Positions 50,860 through 62,900 of a stretch of 64,000 nt of DNA are shown here, piece by piece. The stretch comes from CF-46 sp963760735 (GTDB lineage Bacteria > Chloroflexota > Limnocylindria > Limnocylindrales > CSP1-4), in the NCBI GenBank assembly GCA_963760735.1, contig CAVXEB010000004.1, positions 558,001 through 622,000 on the forward strand, read 5' to 3'. Every line of letters starts with the position of its first letter. Position 1 is the first letter of the stretch. The notes beneath the pieces are model-generated. The model did not search any database. It was not told the origin of the DNA and saw nothing but the letters and a program-made list of their open reading frames with translations. A program made the position numbers and the translations under genes.

Positions 50860-51670
50860 GTGATTCACCTGACACGGGTCGCAAGGCGGGCGACGGCCGC
50901 CTCGTCCGGCACGGACGGATTCCCGTTCGGCGTGCCCGCGATCGCGACCCTGCGGGACATCGTCCTGGACCGCCCGGTGACGATCCTCGTCGGGGAGAAC
51001 GGGTCGGGAAAGTCGACCCTCCTCGAGGCCATCGCGATCGCGGCACGGGCGACGACGGCGGGCACGACCGACGCGGCCGACGACGACACGCTCGCCGGGG
51101 TCCGGGCCCTTGCCGCGGATCTGCGCCTGTCGTGGGCGACGCGCTCGGCATCGCGGCTTCTTCCTGCGCGCCGAGGACTTCTTCGGGTTCGCGCGCCGGA
51201 TGGCCTCGATGCGGGCCGAGCTCGAGGCGGGGCTCGCCGAGGTCGTGCGGACCTACGCGGATCGAGAGTCGTACGCGCGGAGCCTGGCGATGGCGCCGTA
51301 TCACAAGGAGCTCGGCGAGCTCCGCCGTCGGTACGGCGATGGCATCGATGCCCAGTCGCACGGCGAGGCGTTCCTGGCGTTCTTCCGCGATCGGTTCGTG
51401 CCGGGCGGGATCTATTTCCTCGACGAGCCGGAGGCCCCGTTGTCGCCGTTCCGGCAGCTCGCGTTCCTCGCGCTCGTGCGGGAGGCGGTCGCGGCCGATT
51501 GCCAGATCGTGATGGCGACCCATTCGCCGATCCTGCTGGCCTTCCCGGATGCCGCGATCTGGTCATTCGATTCCGCCCCGATCCGGCGGGTCGCGTTCGA
51601 CGATCTCGAGCACGTGACCCTCACGCGCGACTTCCTCAACGATCCCGAGGCGTTCCTTCGGCACCTCTGA
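50860..51670 (+). pseudogene. AAA family ATPase (SMC/RecF-like, one frameshift)
   Basis: From GTG 50860 (IHLTRVARRA): Walker A LVGENGSGKSTLLEAIAIAA (about residue 45), then a slip near 51155. It resumes RGFFLRAEDFFGFARRMASM, a helical middle, the conserved FLAFFRDRFVPGGIYFLDEP (Walker B, ABC-type D-E-P), and VMATHSPILLAFPDAAIWSF near the end. A small AAA-21-type ATPase, possibly in DNA repair or defence. It lies in the core part, so the slip is more likely a sequencing indel. Confidence 0.8.
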
Positions 51671-51685
51671 CGCTATCCTCGGTCG

Positions 51686-52564
51686 ATGGTCGACGCGCCC
51701 GTCCGCAGCCCGCTGATCTCCGCGGCGGAGCTCGTCGCGATGCAGGCGGCCGAGCCGGATCGTCTCCGGCTCGTCGACTGCCGCTGGTATCTCGGCCGGC
51801 CCGGCGACGGTGCGGCCGCCTACGCCGCCGGCCACCTGCCGGGCTCGATCCATCTCGACCTCGACGCGGACCTTTCCGACCACGCCGGGTACGGAGCGCC
51901 CGGGCGGCACCCGCTCCCCTCCCCCGCCGCGTTCGCCGAGCGGCTCGGGCGGGCCGGCATCGGCGACGGGCACCTGCTGGTCGCCTACGACGACGTCGGC
52001 GGCTGGGTCGCCGCCCGGCTGTGGTGGATGCTCGACGTCCTCGGGCACCGCGACGTCGCGGTGCTCGACGGCGGGATTGCCGCGTGGACTGCGGCCGGCG
52101 GCGAGCTGACCACCGCGGTTCCCTCGTGGCCGCCCACCGACCTCCACCTCGCGGCGGCGTGGACCGGCGTGATCTCACGTGAGGAGCTCAAGGCACGCCT
52201 GGGATCCGTCGTGCTGCTGGATGCCCGCGGCGTGCCGCGCTATCGCGGCGAGACCGAGCCGGTCGATCCTGTCGCCGGCCACATTCCCACGGCTCGCAGC
52301 GCGCCGGTCGACGGAAACCTCGCCGACGGCCGGTTCCGCCCCGTCGAGGAGCTGGCCGAGCGGTTCCGCTCGCTCGGCGCGGACGGCTCCGACGGTCCCG
52401 TCGTCACGTCGTGCGGCAGCGGCACCTCGGCGCTCCACCACGCGATCGCGATGCGCCTCGCCGGCCTGCCCGACCCGATCCTGTACGTCGGCTCGTACAG
52501 CGACTGGTCCCGGTCCGGCGAGCCGATCGCGACGGGCGACGACCCCGGCGAGCCGCCCGCGTAA
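51686..52564 (+). CDS. Thiosulfate/3-mercaptopyruvate sulfurtransferase (tandem rhodanese)
   Basis: 292 residues. An inactive rhodanese domain 1 (VDCRWYLGRPGDGAAAYAAG, HLPGSIHLDLDADLSDHAG) and an active domain 2 (LLDARGVPRYRGETEPVDPV, AGHIPTARSAPVDGN). The catalytic loop is TSCGSGTSALHHAIAM (Cys about residue 243). The CGSGTSA loop fits SseA/TST enzymes, which move a sulfane sulfur to cyanide or thiols. It starts 15 bp after the AAA gene. Confidence 0.93.
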   Translation: MVDAPVRSPLISAAELVAMQAAEPDRLRLVDCRWYLGRPGDGAAAYAAGHLPGSIHLDLDADLSDHAGYGAPGRHPLPSPAAFAERLGRAGIGDGHLLVAYDDVGGWVAARLWWMLDVLGHRDVAVLDGGIAAWTAAGGELTTAVPSWPPTDLHLAAAWTGVISREELKARLGSVVLLDARGVPRYRGETEPVDPVAGHIPTARSAPVDGNLADGRFRPVEELAERFRSLGADGSDGPVVTSCGSGTSALHHAIAMRLAGLPDPILYVGSYSDWSRSGEPIATGDDPGEPPA

Positions 52565-52625
52565 GCGACGGTTGAGCGCCGCGGGGCATCGTGCCGCGGT
52601 GGCAACCAGGCAGCGACCTGTAGAT

Positions 52626-53255
52626 ATGGGCGCCGCACGCGGACGAACCCTCCTCGGTTCCTGTGTTCGGGAAATCCTCTCCTGCCGGGCGAACGCCGGG
52701 CTTTCGCAGATCGACGTGTCGGCCGCTGCCGGCCTGAGTCGCGGTCGATACGGCCGGATCGAGCGTGGCGGGGACGGCCAGGTGTCGGTCGACGAGCTGG
52801 CCCGGATCGGCGCGGTTCTCGGGCTCGAGCTCTCCGTTCGGTACTTCCCGGTCGGCGATCCGCTGCGGGACGCCGGCCAGCGAGCTGTTCTCGAGCGGTT
52901 CAGGCGCGGCTGCCATCTGCGGCTTCAGCTCCGGACCGAGGTGCCGCTACCGAATCCCGGCGATCTCCGAGCGTGGGACGCCGTCGTGACCGGCTTCCAG
53001 CCATCGATCCGCTGTGCTGTCGAGGCTGAGACGCGTCCCGCGGACGAGCAGGCGCTGGCCCGCAAGCTCGCCGTGAAGCGGCGTGACGGCCACGTCGACC
53101 GGCTGATCCTTCTGCTCTCGGACACCCGGCACAACCGCGAATTCCTCCGGAGCGCGGTCGGGCTGCAGGCATCATTCCCGATCGGCGGTGCCCGGGCGAT
53201 GGAACTGCTCGGTGCCGGCGCGGACCCCGGCGGCGACGCGATCGTGCTGCTCTAG
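52626..53255 (+). CDS. XRE family helix-turn-helix protein
   Basis: 209 residues from ATG 52626. HTH about 15-70: LSCRANAGLSQIDVSAAAGL, SRGRYGRIERGGDGQVSVDE, then LARIGAVLGLELSVRYFPVG. The C-terminal part (LRLQLRTEVPLPNPGDLRAW, AVEAETRPADEQALARKLAV, RDGHVDRLILLLSDTRHNRE) resembles the DUF found behind XRE domains in proteins that act on DNA ends or regulate; unknown to me. Confidence 0.82.
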   Translation: MGAARGRTLLGSCVREILSCRANAGLSQIDVSAAAGLSRGRYGRIERGGDGQVSVDELARIGAVLGLELSVRYFPVGDPLRDAGQRAVLERFRRGCHLRLQLRTEVPLPNPGDLRAWDAVVTGFQPSIRCAVEAETRPADEQALARKLAVKRRDGHVDRLILLLSDTRHNREFLRSAVGLQASFPIGGARAMELLGAGADPGGDAIVLL

Positions 53256-53528
53256 GGTGCCGGCCGGCTCCTGGATGACGTCCACGCGGCGAGCGAAACG
53301 ACCGCGGCGCGGCGCCACGAGCCGGTCCGCCTGGGCGAATGGTTCACCAAGCGAGCGGGCCGACCGAATCCCACGACCCAACCGGGGAGCATCGGCCGTC
53401 AGGCGGCTGCTTGACGGTCGCAACGTCCACCAGGCGGACGGTCGCGGTCGCTCGGCTCTGCGGGCGGACGAACCGACCGTTCCGGAGGGCCGGACTGGGG
53501 ACTGGGCGAGCCGCCGCCCCGGGGACGA
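53256..53528. other. Intergenic, no gene seen
   Basis: About 270 bp between convergent genes. No terminator or coding frame stood out. Confidence 0.4.
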
Positions 53529-55265
<1,737 letters not shown>

Positions 55266-55434
55266 CAGTGCCCTCCAGTTGCGAGGTTGAGAAGGAACGT
55301 CGATTGCTTTCGTCGCGGATGGGCGTCGCTGGCAAGGCGGCGGCGAGGACCGGAGCGAGTGCACTTCAAGGTGCGTGAGCGAGGACCGCAGTCGCCAACG
55401 CAGTCCAGCGGCGTCCAGGCGCGACAGCCGGAAG

Positions 55435-57390
55435 TCACGCTCGTACCAGAACGCTGGCCTGTTCGATCTGGCGGTCCACGGAACGGCGCAATTCGTTGGT
55501 CTGACGCTGGAGATCGAGCAATCGGGTCACGTTGTCGCGGTCGCCGTGGCCCTCGGCCGAGAGGATCTCGGCGGCGACCCAGTCGGCGCGCTCGTCGAGC
55601 CGCAGCCGCTCCAGGCGGAGCAGGCAGCGGTCCACGGCGTAGGCGATCCGGTCGGCAGCGACGAGCGCGAGGTCCGGCGACGGCCGGGCCAGGATCGCCT
55701 GGGCGAGGCCCCGGATCTCGTCGTCCAGGCCGGCCATCAGCGCCGACATCGAGAAGGGCGGACGGATTCCGTGGTCATTCGGCGCCCGCTGAAGGACGAT
55801 CGCCCGGAACAGCTCGCGGGCCGCCGTCGACGGCAGCTGGTCGGGGCCGAGCTCGTCGGCCACCCGGAGCTGCTGGTCGGGCACGAGCAGGATCAGCCGC
55901 AGGAGCTCCTCTTCGACCGGCGTGATCGCCGCGAGGATCCGGTCGACCGGCAGGGCGTCGGCGGCCCCGATGACCGCGTCGGCGGTGATCCGGCCCTGGG
56001 CGGCGACGTGCTCGGGGCGCCGATGGAGCACCTCGAGAACGGTCCGCTCCTCGACCCCGGACACCCGATGGATCGTCTGGAGGTAGGCGTCGCGCATCAC
56101 TGGGTTCGGGATCGCCCGAAGCGTCGGCACGATCGCGTCGATGAAGCGAGCCTTGCCACCGGGCGTCTTCAGGTCGACCGCCCGGGCATGCTGGTCGATC
56201 AGGTAGTCGACGATCGGCTGGGCCGTCCGGACCTCCTCGCGCCAGCGATCCGGCGCGTCCCGGAGGACCTCGTCGGGGTCCTTGCCGTCCGGCAGCCGCA
56301 CCACCCGGACCTCGTCGAGCTCGACACCGGTGTCGGCCGCGGCAAGCTGCGGGATGATCGACTCGAGGGCATTGACGCCGAACGTGCCGGCCTTCTCGCC
56401 GGCGGCGTCGACGTCGTAGGCGAGGGCGATCTTCTTCGCGTACCGGGTGATCACCGCGACCTGGCCCGGCGTCAGGGCGGTCCCCAGGGAGGCGACGACG
56501 TTGTCGAAGCCCGCCTGATGGGCCATCAGCGCGTCGGTGTAGCCCTCGACGATCACGGCCTGGCCCGTCTTTCGCATCGGGCCCTTCGCACGATCGATGA
56601 GGTAGAGCGTCCGGCTCTTGTCGAAGAGCGGCGTCGCCGGGGAGTTCAGGTACTTGGGTCCGTGATCCCGGCCGTCATCGGTGGCGTCGCCGAGGATCCG
56701 CCCGCCGAGCCCGACCGCCGAGCCGTTCATGTCCCGGATCGGGAAGATCACCCGCTCCCGGAACCGGTCGTAGACGCCGCCGCGCGACGACTGGCGCGGC
56801 TGCGCGAGGCCCGCCTCGACCAGATCGTCGGCGCCGATCTGGCGCTTCGTCCCCAGCTGCCGGGCGAGCGTGTCCCAGCCGCCGGGCGCATAGCCGAGCT
56901 GAGCGGTGGCGATCGTCTCGTCGGTGAACCCGCGACCCCGGAGGTAGTCGAGGGCCGGCTGGCCGGCCTTCGAGCCCGTCAGGACCGCATGGTAGAAGGC
57001 GATCGCCGACTCCATCACCGACCGCAGCCGGGCGCGCCGGGCATCCTCGCGGGTCGTCCGCTCGTCGAGCTCGACGCCCGCCTTCGCGGCGAGGACCTTG
57101 AGCGCCTCGGGGAACGTCAGCCCGTCCCGCTTCATCACGAAGTTGAAGACGTCGCCGCCCTCGCCGCAGCCGAAGCACTTCCAGGAGTCGCGGGCGGGCG
57201 TGACCGTGAAGGACGGGGTCTTCTCGCCGTGGAACGGGCAGAGGCCCTTGTACGTCGAGCCGGCCTTCTTGAGCTGGACGGTCTCGCCGACGACGTCGAC
57301 GACGCTCAGCTTGTTCTTGATCTCGGCGGTGACACCGACCGACAAGCCGTCCTCCTGCCCGACCGGGGCCGGGACCGAGTCGTTCGCCAC
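55435..57390 (-). CDS. dnaG: DNA primase
   Basis: 651 residues from GTG 57390. CHC2-type zinc finger with C51, H54, C72 and C75 (CPFHGEKTPSFTVTPARDSW, KCFGCGEGG). RNA-polymerase domain (FPIRDMNGSAVGLGGRILGD), TOPRIM motif VIVEGYTDALMAHQAG (about 275-290) and DVDAAGEKAGTFGVNALESI, then a DnaB-binding C-terminus. It makes RNA primers at the fork. It precedes rpoD with a 169-nt gap. The GTG has no strong ribosome site, but no better start fits the finger. Confidence 0.96.
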   Translation of the reverse strand: MANDSVPAPVGQEDGLSVGVTAEIKNKLSVVDVVGETVQLKKAGSTYKGLCPFHGEKTPSFTVTPARDSWKCFGCGEGGDVFNFVMKRDGLTFPEALKVLAAKAGVELDERTTREDARRARLRSVMESAIAFYHAVLTGSKAGQPALDYLRGRGFTDETIATAQLGYAPGGWDTLARQLGTKRQIGADDLVEAGLAQPRQSSRGGVYDRFRERVIFPIRDMNGSAVGLGGRILGDATDDGRDHGPKYLNSPATPLFDKSRTLYLIDRAKGPMRKTGQAVIVEGYTDALMAHQAGFDNVVASLGTALTPGQVAVITRYAKKIALAYDVDAAGEKAGTFGVNALESIIPQLAAADTGVELDEVRVVRLPDGKDPDEVLRDAPDRWREEVRTAQPIVDYLIDQHARAVDLKTPGGKARFIDAIVPTLRAIPNPVMRDAYLQTIHRVSGVEERTVLEVLHRRPEHVAAQGRITADAVIGAADALPVDRILAAITPVEEELLRLILLVPDQQLRVADELGPDQLPSTAARELFRAIVLQRAPNDHGIRPPFSMSALMAGLDDEIRGLAQAILARPSPDLALVAADRIAYAVDRCLLRLERLRLDERADWVAAEILSAEGHGDRDNVTRLLDLQRQTNELRRSVDRQIEQASVLVRA

Positions 57391-57428
57391 GGCCGGCGTT
57401 CATCCAACAGGAGCCGGACATGACAGAG

Positions 57429-57503
57429 GGCTTGTCAAGACTTGACAAGCCGTTCGCGGGCATCATACCACCCGGTTGTCAATACTGGTGGAGGGTATTG
57501 ACA
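57429..57503 (-). promoter_or_regulatory. dnaG promoter region with two inverted repeats
   Basis: An extended -10 on the minus strand, TGGTATGAT (57470-57462). Downstream of it, near the start of the transcript, is a perfect 11-bp-arm palindrome (GGCTTGTCAAG, one A, CTTGACAAGCC) at 57429-57451. Upstream is a 9-bp inverted repeat (TGTCAATAC at 57477-57485, GTATTGACA at 57495-57503). Both contain TTGTCAA/TTGACAA. Likely operators for the primase-sigma operon. Confidence 0.6.
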
Positions 57504-57506
57504 GGT

Positions 57507-57951
57507 TCACCGCGGCTGCCGGATCGGCTGTGAAGTTGCATCCAAGACGGTGGGTGTCAGCATGCATGCGGTGATCGTGACATCCGAGTCACTGTTTCGA
57601 GCCGCGCGAGTGTGACAGCTGGCGCTGAACTTGAAGTCCGTCCGGGGCGCCAGGACGTGAGTCGAGCGGCGAAGTCCCGTTTGTCGGACATGCACGGAAA
57701 TCGAACCTTCGACGGCCAAAGCGGGCGCCAAACATTCGACGGACGTAGCGGGCATGCCCCGACGTATCCTGCGGTACTCGGCAGCCACGGGTCACCAACT
57801 CGGAGCAGAGCTGCGGCCCACTCGCGGCGAGTCTGTCAGGGCGACGGGCTACTGGCGGGCCTACGGGCTCCCGCTCGGCAAGCCGAGCGACGTAGGCGCG
57901 CCGCAGGCGCCCTGTCGCACGTCGAGTCCCAGGTAGAAGTTCTCCACCCGG
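57507..57951. other. Intergenic, no gene seen
   Basis: About 445 bp. Several short frames are open but none has coding character or a ribosome site. Nothing recognised. Confidence 0.4.
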
Positions 57952-58983
57952 CTACCTGTCGCTCTTCACCCGGCGCGCCCAGTCCACCTGGTGTTCCTCA
58001 CCGAGCCCATCGGCAACGTACCGCAGGCGCCTCCCATCTGCCCGCATGGACGCGAGACCCGCGGTGAACCGCCCGTCAGGGAAGAACAGCCCATGCAGTA
58101 CCAAGATGGTTCGTCCGTCAGGCGAGAAGACCGGATCCGCGTACCCGTCGCCAACGCCTTCGATCGTCGGTTCCGGGGTCAGATTCTTGAGATGGCGACC
58201 GTCTGCGCCCACGACCCACGCGCTGCCCCTCGGGAAACCGGTCGGATTCGCCTCGAACACCAGCTGCATGCCGTCGGGTGACCAGTCCGCGTCGCCGGCG
58301 TTGACATCCCAGGGGGTGAGCCGCTGCAGGCCGGTGCCGTCGAGGCGGATCGTGTGGACAGCGGATCCTTCGGACGTGAACCGGGTGAACGCAAGGTGCT
58401 TGCCATCGGGCGAGAATCTGGGCGCCCCGTCCCAATCGACACCCGGCGACAGGCTCGTGATCCGGTGGCGGTTGCTCCCGTCGCGCGCGTTCATCACGTA
58501 GATCCCAGCCTGTGCCGGGTAGTCGCCGCGATCAGCCTCGAACGCGATGAGGCGGCCATCCGGCGACCAGGTCGAGGCGGCGCCGGCATAGCCCACCGAG
58601 TCGGTCAGCTTCCGCAGGCCCGTGCCATCGGGCTTGATCGTGTAGATGTCGTTGATGTACGGGTCAGAGGTCGGGTCAGGGTCCGCCAGGTCGCCATCGA
58701 ATGCGATGCGCGATCCGTCGGGCGACCAGACGGGCCACCCCGCGTTGCCATCGAAGTGGGCGACCTGGCGGGCGTTCGTCAGGTCCGCGTCCGCGATCCA
58801 GATCTGCCAGTGATCGTTCGCGTCGTTCCGCATGAAGACGATCTGGCCATTGCGGCCCGGATACGTCGCCGACGCAGGCGAGCCGACTCCCAGCAGAGTC
58901 ACCAGGGCGAGGATTAGGGCGAAGCCGATCTGTCTGCGTGGTCGGACTGCGGACATCTGCTCCTCGTAGCGTGGTGTCGCCAT
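57952..58983 (-). CDS. Secreted TolB-like beta-propeller protein
   Basis: 343 residues. Signal peptide (IGFALILALVTLLGVGSPAS); ATG 58983 or 58956. WD40-like PD40/TolB blades repeat WPVWSPDGSRIAFDG, STWSPDGRLIAFEAD, PRFSPDGKHLAFTRF, ADWSPDGMQLVFEAN and PVFSPDGRTILVLHG. Propellers of this type bind proteins or sugars outside the cell. Intact; single gene. Confidence 0.88.
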   Translation of the reverse strand: MATPRYEEQMSAVRPRRQIGFALILALVTLLGVGSPASATYPGRNGQIVFMRNDANDHWQIWIADADLTNARQVAHFDGNAGWPVWSPDGSRIAFDGDLADPDPTSDPYINDIYTIKPDGTGLRKLTDSVGYAGAASTWSPDGRLIAFEADRGDYPAQAGIYVMNARDGSNRHRITSLSPGVDWDGAPRFSPDGKHLAFTRFTSEGSAVHTIRLDGTGLQRLTPWDVNAGDADWSPDGMQLVFEANPTGFPRGSAWVVGADGRHLKNLTPEPTIEGVGDGYADPVFSPDGRTILVLHGLFFPDGRFTAGLASMRADGRRLRYVADGLGEEHQVDWARRVKSDR

Positions 58984-59281
58984 GAGGCGAGGCTTCGGCC
59001 AGCCTACTCCTCGCGTCTATCCACGCCGCGCGGCGGCCGCCCTCCAGACCCGGTCCGGCGGTCACCCATCGGTCGCCCCACCGATGTGTGAGGCGTCCGC
59101 TGCGCTTCAGGTCACGCAATCAGGCATGCCCGGCATGCAACCGCCACGCGTGGGCCGCGATGCAACACTTCAACCGGTTGGGCGGCCTATCGTCGGCACT
59201 GGACGACGAGGACGAGTAGCCCATCGAGCGGAGGCAAGGGTGGCGAGCCCGGGGCTTGGATGCCGCCGGACTCGCCCTGGG
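58984..59281. other. Intergenic, no gene seen
   Basis: About 300 bp upstream of the propeller gene and downstream of the barrel protein gene. No feature recognised. Confidence 0.35.
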
Positions 59282-59797
59282 TCAGTCGAGGTCGAAGGTG
59301 AACATCTCGTCGCCCGAGCTGAGGCTCAGGACGAGGACCTCGCCACGCGCGTGCCGATACTGGCCGGTGCCTCCGGTGATCGCCAGCCATCTCGTCGGAC
59401 TGGCGAATTCCGCTTCGTCGAAGAGGACCTGGGTCAGGATCTTGCCGTCCGACAACGTGAAGGCCGCCTCGCAGAGGAATGCCGACCCGGCGGCACCGGT
59501 CACCGAGCAATGCAGCGCGGCGAGGCCGATCCGCTCTGTCGAGGTGGCGGTCTTCGTGAGATAGGCGCCCAGGAAGAGCTCCTCCGCGGCCGCGAAGGCG
59601 TTCGGGTCAGCCTGGTTGGTCACATAGCTCGTGGCGTGACCAACCGCGGTCAGCCGGTGCCCGTGGGAGGCGGCGACCGATGCAGCCGCGGCAACCGATG
59701 CGAACAGCACCGCGCCCAAGGTGAGTCCGACGGTGAGCCTGCGGACCCTTCGCGTGTTCCAGCCCCGTCTTCGAGTTCCGATCGTGCGTTCGTCCAT
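59282..59797 (-). CDS. Secreted allene-oxide-cyclase/dirigent-like barrel protein
   Basis: 171 residues from ATG 59797 (GGAGG 8 nt upstream). Signal peptide (RRLTVGLTLGAVLFASVAAA), then LGAYLTKTATSTERIGLAAL, CSVTGAAGSAFLCEAAFTLS and RWLAITGGTGQYRHARGEVL, the barrel pattern seen at 35261 (LTGGSGEFRTVRGDG there). Two Cys match in place. Function unknown. It shows that this fold is also encoded outside the island. Confidence 0.75.
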   Translation of the reverse strand: MDERTIGTRRRGWNTRRVRRLTVGLTLGAVLFASVAAAASVAASHGHRLTAVGHATSYVTNQADPNAFAAAEELFLGAYLTKTATSTERIGLAALHCSVTGAAGSAFLCEAAFTLSDGKILTQVLFDEAEFASPTRWLAITGGTGQYRHARGEVLVLSLSSGDEMFTFDLD

Positions 59798-60026
59798 CGC
59801 GGACACCTCCGAGAGTCATCGCGCACCCACGTGCGTCACGGCCGGCGCATCCACCTGAGGTCGACGGACGCCGTCAGTGGAACGACGACGGCGGATGGAC
59901 TTCGGTTCTTGCGGTTCATTCCGCCGGGCGGGTCGACCTTGGATTCGGCCCCGTAGAACCGCTCCGGCCTTGCCCGGCACCGGATCGTGCAGGGCGTCGG
60001 TCAAGAGCGCGGATGGCGGCGCGAAG

Positions 60027-61644
60027 TCAAGCGGGCCGCGCGCCGGCGGAGGCGGCTGGATCGGTCCGCTCCTCGCGGTGGTCCCAGACCGTCGCGAGCG
60101 GATCCCGCGGGCCGAGGGCGATCCAGGCGATCGGCGCCGCGACGAGCGCGAGGACGCCGGTCCCGATCAGGCTCTGCTGGTAGGCCTGGACGGCGGCGGA
60201 GGCGTACGCGGCGAGGTCTGTCGGACTCACGGTGCCAAGAACCTGGTCGACGCCGGGCATGCCGATCGCGGCGAGCAGGTCGCGGAACGAGCCCATCAGG
60301 CTCGTCTGCTGGGCCGGATCGAGCCCGCTGATCGAGCCGCCGTAGATGTCCAGCGCCCGCTGGGTGATCACCGAGGTCAGGACCGCCAGGCCGATCCGGC
60401 TGCCGACGAGGACCGAGGCCTCGTTGAGGGCCGCCGCGGTCGCCGGCAGGCCGCGCGACACGCTGGCGAAGATGATCGCCGTCCGGACGGTCGTCGCGAC
60501 GACGAACCCGGCCCCGATCAGGATCAGCGGCGGCACGACGGCCGGATAGGCCGTGTGCTCGCCGAGCACGGCGCCGACGAGGACGTTCCCGAGCCCGACG
60601 AGGGCCAGGCCCGCCGCGATCAGGCTGCGCGGGCCGTATCGAGCGATCAACGCGCCGGCGACCGGACCGGCGACGACGAGGGCAAGGACGAACGGAGCGG
60701 TGGCGATCGTGGCGACGATCGGCCCGTAGCCGAGGATCAGGCGGAAGAACAGCGGGAGCTGGTACAGCGGCGCGGCCTGGGCGAATCCGACGATCACGCC
60801 GACTGCCACCGCGACCGTGACCGGGCGCCGGTCGACGTGGAGGACCCGGGCGCGCGAGCGCTGGCGGGTCCGGCGGTCCCAGACCATGTACCCGGCGACC
60901 ATCGTCAGACCGACGACGAGGAGGCCGATCCGGAACGGCATCGGGAGTCGGTCGCCCAGGCCGACGACGCCGGCGGCTGAGGATGACGATCGCGAATGCC
61001 CAGACCGCGGTCGCGATCACGTAGCCGCGATCCTCGACCGCCGCTCCCGGCAGGTCGGGTGCCCGCGACCAGGCGTAGCGGAGGGCAAGCGCCGCCAGGA
61101 CGAAGGCCACGACGAACGCCGGCCACCGCGGGCCGGTCGGACCGAGCACCGTCAGCAGGACCGGGCTCACGGCCGTGGCTCCGCCGTACGCGGCGTAGAC
61201 GACCCCGATCGCGGTGGCCCGGACGACGCCCCGGTAGGCGGTGGCGACCAGCGCCAGCGCGAACGGGAGGACCGCATAGGCGGCCCCGCCGGCCGCGATC
61301 CGCGAGACCACGAAGGGCGGCCCCTCGGTGACCACCAGGCCGAACAGGTTCGCGGCAGCCAGGACGGCCAGCGCGCCGAGGAGCAGCCCGCGCCGCCCGT
61401 CGGCATCGCCGAGGATCCCGCCGAGGAACAGCAGGCCGGCCGAGGCGAGGGTCAGGATCACGATGACCGTCGTGATCTCGGGCTGCGCCCGGATCAGTGC
61501 CTGGACGTTCGGCAGGGCGGGCGACGCGACCGGTGGGTTGATGCCGGACGCCGCCATTGCCACAGCCGCGACGAGCAACGTCCGGAACGCCTGCGGGTCC
61601 GTCCCGAGATCGCGCAGGAACGGCGGGACCGGCGGTCGGGCCAC
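60027..61644 (-). pseudogene. MFS transporter, DHA2-like (one frameshift)
   Basis: From ATG 61644: TM helices with the MFS loop GGILGDADGRRGLLLGALAV (motif A-like, G-D-x-x-G-R-R) and FVVSRIAAGGAAYAVLPFAL, then a slip near 60975. It resumes with FRIGLLVVGLTMVAGYMVWD, further TM helices and a tail ending at 60027. About 14 TM helices in all. Multidrug efflux type. The break is in the core region and is likely a sequencing indel. Confidence 0.85.
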
Positions 61645-61828
61645 CCGGCTACCGACGAGCCGCGGCGATGCCGGTCAGGATCGCCCGGATCTCCACCGAC
61701 GGAACCACGCGCAACGTCCCTCCCAGGCCGGGTCGGCCGGGCCGTCCCGGACGCCGGGTCCAAGTCTGTCACCACCCGGAGCACCGAGCCCGCCGATCTC
61801 GAGCGGGGCGTACCATCCCGCGGGGAAC

Positions 61829-62809
61829 ATGGCAGGCATCGACGCCCGGCACCCGACCCGGATCTGCTTCGCGTGTGGCGTGTCGAACCTGCCCCTCGCG
61901 CCGACGTGTCGAGCCTGCGGCGCCGACCTCCGACTCGAGCGGCTCCGGGTCGCTGCCGCGTCACGCCAGGACCGCGGCCGCGGGGTGCTGATCCTCGCGG
62001 CCAGCCTCGCCGTGGCGGCCGCCGTGACGCTGGCCGGGATCGCGATCGTGCCGCGGTTGATGCTCGACCGGAACACGGCCCCATCGGCCATCCTCGCGGC
62101 CGGTGCCGGCGCCATCGCCACGGGCACGGTTGGGACGCCAGCCGCGGCGGCGACTTCAAGTCCATCGCCGATTGCGGCCGCGACACCGTCGCCATCGCCC
62201 ACGCCGCGCGCAACGCCGCGCCCCACGGCCCGTCCGACCCCGCGTCCGACTCCTCGATCGACGCCGCCGCCAGGTCCCCTCACCGTCTCGCTGCCGACGT
62301 TCGCCGCGAAGGTCCCCGGTGCGACGACGATCCGCTTCTACAGCGTGGTCGGGAACTCGCCGAACGATCTCGCCCGATCGATGCTCGCCCATGGCCCCGA
62401 CCATTGCGGTGTCAGTCATGCGGTCGCCTGCGTCACCCCTCGCTACTCGAGGTATGCGGTGTCGGGCATCGAGAACCCGGCGACCGGCTCGTGCACGCTG
62501 ACGACGGTCCGGATCACCGCGGCGTATACCGTCTGGCTGCCGCGCTGGACGAAGCCGGCGCGCGTCTACCCGGAGCTGGTCGTCTGGTGGAAGAAGGTGC
62601 TCGCCCACCTCGCCTGGCACGAGGCCCATCACATCGGGATCGAGAACGCCCGACTGCCGAACCTGCGGGATCGCCTGCTCGGTGCGCCGTGCTCAAGGGG
62701 AGCCGCGATCATCAAGGCCTGGGCCGCGAGCCTCGACAAGGCCCAGGCCGCCTTCGACGCGAAGGACCGGAGCTGGCATTGGCCCCCGTATCGCGGTCCG
62801 GTCGGCTGA
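61829..62809 (+). CDS. DUF922-like metalloprotease-type protein with zinc ribbon and TM anchor
   Basis: 326 residues from ATG 61829. N-terminal zinc ribbon (CFACGVSNLPLAPTCRACGA), one TM helix (GVLILAASLAVAAAVTLAGI), a long Pro/Thr/Ser linker (about 105-145), then a soluble domain with HLAWHEAHHIGIE (HExxH zinc site, about residue 265-275) and IRFYSVVGNSPNDLARSMLA. Family DUF922 members are putative Zn peptidases. It acts outside the cell membrane on an unknown substrate. Confidence 0.8.
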   Translation: MAGIDARHPTRICFACGVSNLPLAPTCRACGADLRLERLRVAAASRQDRGRGVLILAASLAVAAAVTLAGIAIVPRLMLDRNTAPSAILAAGAGAIATGTVGTPAAAATSSPSPIAAATPSPSPTPRATPRPTARPTPRPTPRSTPPPGPLTVSLPTFAAKVPGATTIRFYSVVGNSPNDLARSMLAHGPDHCGVSHAVACVTPRYSRYAVSGIENPATGSCTLTTVRITAAYTVWLPRWTKPARVYPELVVWWKKVLAHLAWHEAHHIGIENARLPNLRDRLLGAPCSRGAAIIKAWAASLDKAQAAFDAKDRSWHWPPYRGPVG

Positions 62810-62900
62810 CGGCGACGGCGACGACTCGGAGCGCGCGCGCACCGGCCGGGCTTGCGTTGTGGGCGCCGCGTGCGGATGATCCGGGTTCATCCCGGAGCGA

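Noticed and set aside
52179..52625. Upstream extension of the XRE gene
   Set aside because: It overlaps the rhodanese gene in another frame with Arg/Ser-rich content typical of a GC-rich shadow; the start at 52626 fits the HTH domain.
57507..57951. Short open frames upstream of dnaG
   Set aside because: No ribosome sites, atypical residue content and no recognisable motif.
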